The notes below the pieces were generated by a model. That model had not been told where the DNA came from, did no database searches, and was given only the letters and a program-made list of their open reading frames with translations. A stretch of 37,353 bases of DNA from Smithella sp. UBA2180 (lineage in GTDB: Bacteria; Desulfobacterota; Syntrophia; Syntrophales; Smithellaceae), in NCBI GenBank assembly GCA_002327415.1, contig DCVU01000079.1:1-37353 (forward strand). The letters run 5' to 3'. The first letter of the stretch is position 1. Every line of letters starts with the position of its first letter. Made by a program: the position numbers and the translations under genes. Below, piece by piece: positions 31,701 through 37,353 of the stretch.

Positions 31701-31798
31701 TTGCCTAACAATGTTGCCTAATTATAAATATTGTTAGGCAACAAGTCAACAAAAATATTGCCTAACAATTTATTGTTATTAGTGTAATTGTTAGGCAA
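31701..31798 (-). promoter_or_regulatory. Promoter embedded in five 12-base operator copies
   Basis: The motif TTGCCTAACAAT occurs at 31701-31712, 31714-31725 (as TTGCCTAATTAT) and 31758-31769, and inverted at 31730-31741 and 31787-31798. On the minus strand TTGACT (31749-31744), a 17-base spacer and perfect TATAAT (31726-31721) form a promoter. One motif copy fills the spacer and another overlaps the -10 box. Binding would block RNA polymerase, so autorepression is likely. Confidence 0.85.
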
Positions 31799-31977
31799 TT
31801 GAGTGCGGATTATATGTCGGGAGAATACAGCGGCCTTGATCTTTCAAGAAAATATCTTTCAAGAAAAGTTTTAAATTTTTTTTAAATATGTTAGTACATT
31901 CATTATTCTTAACCATAATGTTTTGCGTTAAATGCTACAAGATTCAAGTTATTGATTTGCCGGTATTTTAATAAATA

Positions 31978-32013
31978 GATTGCCACGACGCGCAAGGCGC
32001 ATCTCGCAATGAC
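31978..32013. repeat. Remnant of a dispersed GATTGCCACG...CGCAATGAC repeat
   Basis: GATTGCCACG (31978-31987) and CTCGCAATGAC (32003-32013) resemble the two ends of a short intergenic repeat seen in various anaerobes. It abuts the tkt ribosome binding site. The rest of 31806-32029 is A/T-rich, with a tandem pair of ATCTTTCAAGAAAA near 31839-31867, and holds no gene. Confidence 0.4.
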
Positions 32014-32029
32014 AAATGAAGGAGACTTT

Positions 32030-34087
32030 ATGTCTGACAAAAACGAGTTAGAAAAAAAATGCATTGATACTATTCGTTTTCTGGCTGCAGATGCCATTGA
32101 AAAAGCCAAATCCGGGCATCCGGGTATGCCGCTGGGCGCCGCCGCCGCCGCTTTTACTTTGTGGACCAGACACCTGAAACATAACCCGAAAAATCCTCAA
32201 TGGCCGGATCGAGACCGCTTTGTTCTTTCTTCCGGCCACGCGTCCATGCTTTTATATTCTCTGCTGCATCTTACCGGCTATGCTCTGTCGCTCGACGATA
32301 TTAAAAATTTCCGCCAATGGGGCAGCCGCACACCGGGACATCCCGAATACAAACACACTCCCGGCGTGGAAGTAACCACCGGCCCACTGGGTCAGGGATT
32401 GGCCAACGCCGTGGGCATGGCCATTGCCGAAGCGCATCTGGCGGCGCGTTTCAATCGCGATGGCGCGAAATTGGTTGATCATTTCACATATGTCATGGCC
32501 GGAGACGGCGACATGATGGAAGGCGTTACTGCTGAGGCCTGTTCTCTGGCCGGACATCTGCGCCTGGGAAAACTGATCGTCCTTTATGATGACAATAGAG
32601 TCACGCTGGCCGGTTCCGCCGCGCTTTCCTGCACGGAAAATATTGAACTTCGTTTCAAAGCTTACGGCTGGCAGGTGCAAAAAGTTGCCGACGGCAACGA
32701 TGTTGCCGCCGTTGACCGGGCAATCAAGAAAGCCAGGCGCGAAACCGAAAAACCATCGCTTATCTGCGTGCAATCGACAATCGGCTATGGCGCGCCCGGC
32801 AAACAGGGATCCTGTGACGCACACGGCTCGCCTCTGGGAGAAAAAGAACTGCGAGGCGCGAAAGACAATTGCGGCTGGCCGGTCGAAGAACCCTTCCGCG
32901 TTCCCGAGGATGTTCAAAAATATTTCCGCAAAGCGCTTTCACGCGGTAAAAAATCGGAGAAACAATGGCAGGACCATTTAGATAACTGCAAACAAAAAGA
33001 TCCGGCAATTACGGCGGAGTTTGAACGAATCACACGCGGCGAATTACCCGAAAATTGGGAATCAGCCTTGAGCAAATTCCCCAACGGGTCAAAAGATGTG
33101 GCGACGCGCAAAGCGGGAGAAATAGTCATGCAGGCTATCGCCGCTAAAGTTCCCGAACTTGCCGGCGGTTCGGCTGATCTTAATCCTTCGACATTTACCT
33201 GGCTAAAAGGCATGGGGGATTTTCAAAGTCCTGCTTTTTCCGTGGAAGGTTTGCACGGTATGGTTGGCGGCCCGTGGGGATACGAAGGACGCAACATTCA
33301 TTTCGGGGTTCGCGAACATGCGATGGGCTCGATTGCCGTTGGCATGGCTCTGCATGGCGGCATTATTCCCTACACGGCAACATTCCTGCCCTTTGCCGAT
33401 TACATGCGCCCGCCGATGCGTCTGGCCGCGCTGATGGGTGTGCGCGCTGTCTTTGTTTTCACGCACGACAGCATCGGCGTGGGAGAAGACGGTCCCACAC
33501 ATCAACCCATTGAACAGATCATGAATCTGCGCCAGGTGCCTAACATGACGGTCATCCGTCCCGCTGACGCCAACGAAACACTGGAGGCCTGGCGTCTGGC
33601 CCTCACTAACACCAGCGGCCCCACCACCCTTGTTTTCAGCCGCCAGAATCTGCCGGTGCTGGACAGAAGCATATACAGCGCCGCATCCGGCACGCAAAAA
33701 GGCGGTTATATTCTGTGGGAATCAGCGCCAAATCCTGAATTGATTTTAATTGCCACAGGCTCGGAAGTTTCTCTTGCGCTTTCGGCTGCCCGCAGGCTCG
33801 CGGAGAACGGCACAAAGGTTAGAGTTGTCTCTCTGCCCAGCTGGGAAATATTCGACCGCCAGCCGCAGGAATATCGCGACAGCGTTTTGCCTCCCGCTGT
33901 AACTGCCCGGATTGCCGTGGAAGCTGGAATCAAACTGGGATGGGAACATTACACCGGTCTACAGGGAAAAATAATCGGCATGGAAACATTCGGCGCCAGC
34001 GCTCCGGGACCGGTTCTCTATGAAAAATTCGGTTTCACCGTCGAAAAGATTATAGCGGCAGCGGAAGAATTGCTCCATCGCTCCTAG
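32030..34087 (+). CDS. tkt: Transketolase
   Basis: A 685-residue thiamine-diphosphate enzyme of the pentose-phosphate pathway that moves two-carbon ketol units between sugar phosphates. ATG 32030 is preferred over an upstream ATG because AAGGAG precedes it. Visible motifs: SGHPGMPLGAAAAAF (sugar-phosphate/ThDP), GDGDMMEGVTAEA (ThDP-Mg2+ site), and in the pyrimidine domain VREHAMGS (catalytic Glu) and EDGPTHQPIEQ. Full length. Sugar isomerase pgi lies downstream. Confidence 0.96.
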   Translation: MSDKNELEKKCIDTIRFLAADAIEKAKSGHPGMPLGAAAAAFTLWTRHLKHNPKNPQWPDRDRFVLSSGHASMLLYSLLHLTGYALSLDDIKNFRQWGSRTPGHPEYKHTPGVEVTTGPLGQGLANAVGMAIAEAHLAARFNRDGAKLVDHFTYVMAGDGDMMEGVTAEACSLAGHLRLGKLIVLYDDNRVTLAGSAALSCTENIELRFKAYGWQVQKVADGNDVAAVDRAIKKARRETEKPSLICVQSTIGYGAPGKQGSCDAHGSPLGEKELRGAKDNCGWPVEEPFRVPEDVQKYFRKALSRGKKSEKQWQDHLDNCKQKDPAITAEFERITRGELPENWESALSKFPNGSKDVATRKAGEIVMQAIAAKVPELAGGSADLNPSTFTWLKGMGDFQSPAFSVEGLHGMVGGPWGYEGRNIHFGVREHAMGSIAVGMALHGGIIPYTATFLPFADYMRPPMRLAALMGVRAVFVFTHDSIGVGEDGPTHQPIEQIMNLRQVPNMTVIRPADANETLEAWRLALTNTSGPTTLVFSRQNLPVLDRSIYSAASGTQKGGYILWESAPNPELILIATGSEVSLALSAARRLAENGTKVRVVSLPSWEIFDRQPQEYRDSVLPPAVTARIAVEAGIKLGWEHYTGLQGKIIGMETFGASAPGPVLYEKFGFTVEKIIAAAEELLHRS

Positions 34088-34123
34088 TGGGGTGAAAATC
34101 ACGGGTATTAAACCCGTTTATAC

Positions 34124-34223
34124 GGGATAATTTCCAACAACCAAAGGTTTTTGGATAATTCGGCTAACAAATTTCATTGCGCTGCGCTTATAAAATTTGA
34201 GTCTCATTACAACTAACGTTTCC
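34124..34223 (+). repeat. 100-nt structured repeat, copy B
   Basis: Same element as 11670-11769 in the same orientation. Stem 1: CCAACAACC (34134-34142), AAA, GGTTTTTGG (34146-34154), eight of nine pairs. Stem 2: CAAATTTCAT (34168-34177) with ATAAAATTTG (34190-34199), nine of ten pairs. The conserved tail GAGTCTCATTACAACTAACG is unchanged. Confidence 0.75.
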
Positions 34224-34265
34224 TATAGTCATCGATTCTCATTATAATTGGAGGTTCAACAATAA

Positions 34266-35960
34266 ATGGATGATGTTCGCATTACTTATTCTCTTGGAGA
34301 ATATAAAGACTCAATTATAAGCGCGTTGGGCACAATGCACCGGGACAATATTATCGAACGTATCCGGGCGAAAGATTATACCGTCTGGAAACCGGCGCCG
34401 AATGAGATTACCAACCGGCTAGGCTGGCTTGACGCTCCCTCGGAAACCTTAGAAAAGATAAATTATATTCGAGCCACCCTTGAACTTTTTACCAGCGGCA
34501 GCATTAAAGATGTTGTTTTACTGGGAATGGGTGGATCTTCTCTTGCCGCTGAAGTATTCAATAGAATATTCGGCAGTGAGGCTGGTCATCCCCAATTGCA
34601 TATCATGGATACCACCGACCCGGTTTTAATTTCCCAACTTACTCAACGTCTGGATTTAGAAAAAACTCTTTTTATTGTTTCCTCGAAATCTGGAACAACA
34701 TTGGAGATCACTTCCCTCTTTCACTATTTCTATAACTTGACTCTGAAAAAAACGGGCAGTTCCACCAACCGTCACTTCATCTTTATTACCGACAAAGGCA
34801 GTTCCCTGGAGAAATTAAGCAAAAAACTTTCTTTACAGCATGTATTTTTAAGCGATTCAAATATCGGAGGACGCTATTCGGCGCTTTCCATACCGGGAAT
34901 AATTCCCGCGGCGATTATCGGCGTTGATGTGGAAATACTCCTGATAAATGCAATAGCCGCGGCACAAAGAGAAAAAACTGAGAAATTTTCCGGCGCGCTT
35001 AATGACACAAGTGCCACTTTGGGCGCAGTTTTGGGCACATTGGCGCAGAAAGGACGAAACAAAATCACCTTCATCACGTCGCCGAAGTGGGCTCCTTTTG
35101 GTAACTGGCTGGAACAACTTGTCGCGGAGAGCACCGGCAAGGAAGGAAAAGGAATCCTGCCTGTTTTAGATGAACCATTGGCAGACCCGCGTGTTTACGG
35201 TAATGATCGCTTATTTGTCTTTTTTCAAAATGCAGCCGTCGATAATTTGCCAAAGATCGCCGGCCTTGCCGCAGCCGGACATCCTGCAATTACTATCAGG
35301 CTTGATGATCGTTACGATTTGGGCAGTCAAATGTTTCTTTGGGAAATGGCCATCGCCGTAGCCGGGCACCTTTTGGGCATTAACCCTTTTGATCAACCGG
35401 ACGTGGAAGTAACAAAGGCGTATACCCGCAGGACGATTGCGCTTTACCGCGAAAACAAAGAGCTTCCTTATGAGTTACCTTCATTGACAACTCCGGAATG
35501 CATCATTTATGGTGGGCCGCAGGCTACTACTTTTGCCGACACGTTGAAAATTTTTCTTTCTGAAGCGGCTAAAGATGATTATGTTTGTTTGCAGGTTTAT
35601 TTAAGCCCGACGCCGAAAGTGGACGAAGCGCTGCAAAAGTTGCGCGAGACGATTTTTGCCAAACATGGATTTGCGGTAACAATTGGTTACGGGCCAAGGT
35701 ATTTGCATTCCACCGGACAATTACACAAGGGCGATTCCGGAAATGGATTATTTATTCAGTTAACCGCTGATGATTTGCTGGACATAGATATACCCGACCG
35801 TATCGGCGTTGCGGATTCAACACTTACCTTCGGCGCGCTGAAAGCCGCTCAGGCTCAAGGCGATTGGCAGGCGCTAAAAGATGCGGGGCGGAGAATCATC
35901 CGTTTTCACTTTCGGGCAAACCCCGCCGCCGGTTTAAAAACCCTCGCCAACCTTCTTTAA
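34266..35960 (+). CDS. pgi: Glucose-6-phosphate isomerase (Tal-Pgi-type)
   Basis: A 564-residue sugar isomerase interconverting glucose-6-phosphate and fructose-6-phosphate. Two SIS domains: GMGGSSLA at 87-94 and SSKSGTTLE at 139-147 bind the phosphate. Sequence style and length match the isomerase half of bifunctional transaldolase/glucose-6-phosphate isomerase proteins rather than the classical 450-550-residue Pgi, but there is no transaldolase domain. GGAGG lies 11 bases before the ATG. With tkt upstream it forms a sugar-phosphate pair. Confidence 0.88.
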   Translation: MDDVRITYSLGEYKDSIISALGTMHRDNIIERIRAKDYTVWKPAPNEITNRLGWLDAPSETLEKINYIRATLELFTSGSIKDVVLLGMGGSSLAAEVFNRIFGSEAGHPQLHIMDTTDPVLISQLTQRLDLEKTLFIVSSKSGTTLEITSLFHYFYNLTLKKTGSSTNRHFIFITDKGSSLEKLSKKLSLQHVFLSDSNIGGRYSALSIPGIIPAAIIGVDVEILLINAIAAAQREKTEKFSGALNDTSATLGAVLGTLAQKGRNKITFITSPKWAPFGNWLEQLVAESTGKEGKGILPVLDEPLADPRVYGNDRLFVFFQNAAVDNLPKIAGLAAAGHPAITIRLDDRYDLGSQMFLWEMAIAVAGHLLGINPFDQPDVEVTKAYTRRTIALYRENKELPYELPSLTTPECIIYGGPQATTFADTLKIFLSEAAKDDYVCLQVYLSPTPKVDEALQKLRETIFAKHGFAVTIGYGPRYLHSTGQLHKGDSGNGLFIQLTADDLLDIDIPDRIGVADSTLTFGALKAAQAQGDWQALKDAGRRIIRFHFRANPAAGLKTLANLL

Positions 35961-35991
35961 TGAACTTATTTAAAAATCCTTATTCCGTGTC

Positions 35992-36014
35992 ATTACCCAA
36001 CAAGATTGGGTAAT
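35992..36014 (+). terminator. Candidate terminator after pgi
   Basis: ATTACCCAA (35992-36000) and TTGGGTAAT (36006-36014) form a perfect 9-bp stem with a 5-base loop, 32 bases after the stop, followed by a T-rich tract (CTTTCTTTTTG). The tract starts several bases from the stem, so strength is uncertain. Confidence 0.5.
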
Positions 36015-36028
36015 CCAGTCTTTCTTTT

Positions 36029-36104
36029 TGTCATGTCGAACCACAGGGAGACATCTTGTCTTTAAATAATAAGATTTCTCTTCGCTTCGCTCATCGAAAT
36101 GACA
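36029..36104. repeat. Dispersed inverted repeat (TGTCAT...ATGACA), copy 3
   Basis: Begins TGTCATGTCGAA and ends TCATCGAAATGACA, with AAGATTTCTC inside, as in copy 1 at 211-295. It lies between the convergent pgi and nitroreductase genes. Confidence 0.6.
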
Positions 36105-36123
36105 TGGTCGTCTTTTCTGTGCT

Positions 36124-36693
36124 TCAACTGACTATCTTGAGAATTTGGGGAGCATGCCGCTCCGAGGTTGCGGGAATTTCTTTCGGATAGCCGATAATAA
36201 CAGGCGCAACAATCCGGCAATCATCAGGGATGCCTATTTCCGCTTTAATTTTCGGATCTCTGATCTGCGCTCCCAGGGCAATCCAGCAGGTGCCTAAGCC
36301 CCTCTGTGCCGCCGAAAACATCATATAGCTGACCGCCAGCGCGCAATCCACATCGAGAGACCGGACGTTTACAGAACCGACAACGTAAATCAAACAGGGA
36401 GCGTTATAATAAACATTAAAGTTTTCATCCTTCATCAGCGCTTCGTAGGTTGGATTAAGGGAAGCAGGGTTTTTGAAAAAATCCTGCAGGAGATTTTTTT
36501 TGCTTTCGTCAGAAAGTTTTTTAATTATCTGCTTATTGTTAATGATAATAAATTGGCAGGGCTGGCCGTTGCTCGCTGACGGCGCCAGACATGATTCTTT
36601 GAGAATTTCTTTTACTATTTCCAACGGAACATCTTTGGCCTGGAAATCACGGATTGCTCTTCTGTTTTTTAACAACTCTGTAAATGTCATCAT
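36124..36693 (-). CDS. Nitroreductase-family flavoprotein
   Basis: A 189-residue FMN-binding oxidoreductase. The start at 36693 is chosen for AGGAGGAAAT upstream and because family proteins begin near TFTELLKNRRAIRDF. RRAIRDF (FMN phosphate), CLAPSASNGQPCQFIII, AVSYMMFSAAQRGLGTCWI and VAPVIIGYPKE follow in the usual order. Such enzymes reduce nitroaromatics, quinones or flavins with NAD(P)H; the physiological substrate is unknown. It lies upstream of, and reads away from, the site-2 protease. Confidence 0.92.
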   Translation of the reverse strand: MMTFTELLKNRRAIRDFQAKDVPLEIVKEILKESCLAPSASNGQPCQFIIINNKQIIKKLSDESKKNLLQDFFKNPASLNPTYEALMKDENFNVYYNAPCLIYVVGSVNVRSLDVDCALAVSYMMFSAAQRGLGTCWIALGAQIRDPKIKAEIGIPDDCRIVAPVIIGYPKEIPATSERHAPQILKIVS

Positions 36694-36748
36694 AACAATA
36701 TTTCCTCCTGTCAGTAATGATCTCATCTCGTAGATTATCTATCACTTA

Positions 36749-37353
36749 TCAGGGCAAAAAAACAGAGATAACAGTCAAAATTATATATTGAAACAAGTTT
36801 ATCACCGGATCAAGAGCGCCTAAAAAGAGCAGCCCGATAACAATAAAAAATCCAAAAGGTTCAATTTGATTCAGTGCCCGATTTACAGATTCCGGCGCGA
36901 AACCCATGAGAATTTTAGAGCCATCAAGCGGCGGAATCGGAATTAAATTGAACGCGGCCAATATAATGTTAATCCTGGCCAGCAGAAAAAGGATTTGTTC
37001 AGCCATCCCTGAAGGTTCAGATGAAATCAGCCTTAATAATAAAAGCGCGGCAAAGGCGCAAATAATGTTCGCCGTAATACCGGCCGCCGATACTAAAATA
37101 AGACCCTTGCGTCTTTTACCTGCGGGAATATTTTCCAGATTCACGGGAACTGGTTTTGCCCAACCGAAACCCACAATCAATAGCATCAACGCTCCGATAG
37201 GATCAATATGCTTGATAGGATTGAGCGTCAGCCTTCCTAACCATTTAGCCGTTGGATCACCCATTTTATAAGCAACCCAGCCGTGAGCTAACTCATGAAA
37301 TATCACCGAATATAGCAGGAGAACCGACAATATTACAAAAGCCGCCGGATCTT
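36749..37353 (-). CDS. Site-2 protease family (M50) membrane metalloprotease, partial
   Basis: The frame continues past the right edge: residues DPAAFVIL precede LSVLLLYSVIFHELAHG, so the apparent start at 37330 is internal. The zinc motif HELAH lies at the start of the visible part and the second metal ligand is in FNLIPIPPLDGSKIL. About five hydrophobic segments are visible. Members are roughly 200-220 residues, so only the N-terminal few residues are missing. They cleave within membrane-spanning helices, in signalling or membrane turnover. Confidence 0.9.
   Translation of the reverse strand, partial: DPAAFVILSVLLLYSVIFHELAHGWVAYKMGDPTAKWLGRLTLNPIKHIDPIGALMLLIVGFGWAKPVPVNLENIPAGKRRKGLILVSAAGITANIICAFAALLLLRLISSEPSGMAEQILFLLARINIILAAFNLIPIPPLDGSKILMGFAPESVNRALNQIEPFGFFIVIGLLFLGALDPVINLFQYIILTVISVFLP

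Noticed and set aside
1..37353. CRISPR array, rRNA, prophage or transposase genes
   Set aside because: No regularly spaced repeats, rRNA signatures, phage structural genes or transposase motifs were seen on either strand.

Overview
The window reads as a chromosomal segment of a Gram-negative anaerobe, most probably a Desulfobacterota/Syntrophales-like bacterium. This is inferred from gene content (EttA, Lgt, TlpA/CcdA redox genes, a Tal-Pgi-type phosphoglucose isomerase, a GSU2403-type nucleotidyltransferase) and from several families of small intergenic repeats; there is no rRNA or long phylogenetic marker to confirm it. Housekeeping genes dominate, interrupted by two accessory regions.

Layout. 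1-1000: end of an AI-2E-family transporter, a dispersed inverted repeat and a 3-methyladenine DNA glycosylase. 1100-3950: first accessory region. A perfect-consensus promoter drives a SeqA-N-like DNA-binding protein, followed by a lipoprotein and a small Cys-containing protein, ending in a sequence with the architecture of an integron attC site. A BrnT-like toxin/antitoxin pair and a macro-domain protein follow. 4000-7200 (minus strand): ATP-grasp ligase, a strong terminator, then the ribF-asd operon. 7250-9650: tRNA-Leu(CAG), then a CcdA-like protein, a TlpA-like thioredoxin, a PspC protein and an MBL-fold hydrolase. 9650-12060: ettA flanked by inverted copies of one small repeat, then a roughly 590-base gene-free stretch packed with repeats and hairpins. 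12070-20450: yhbY, trxB, lgt, a CoA-disulfide-reductase-like protein, a TerB-like protein, a P2-type cation ATPase, a TrmH-family methyltransferase and cutA. 20470-21550 (minus): FMN reductase, an unusual CPHS thioredoxin and a truncated LigB/DODA-type dioxygenase.

21650-31800 (minus): a defence island. One tightly overlapping operon encodes HsdR, HsdM and HsdS (type I restriction-modification), then an AAA/SMC-like ATPase and an HNH nuclease in Septu (PtuA/PtuB)-like arrangement. Upstream sits a separate two-gene module, a GSU2403-type nucleotidyltransferase and a small basic partner, whose promoter is embedded in five copies of a 12-base operator. 32000-36000: transketolase and phosphoglucose isomerase (pentose-phosphate/glycolysis). 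36100-37353 (minus): a nitroreductase and a site-2 protease cut by the window edge.

The most interesting items are the five-gene restriction/ATPase/HNH operon, the operator array of the nucleotidyltransferase module, the lone attC-like site, and a 100-nt repeat present twice (about 80% identical by hand alignment) whose two hairpins keep pairing through compensatory changes.
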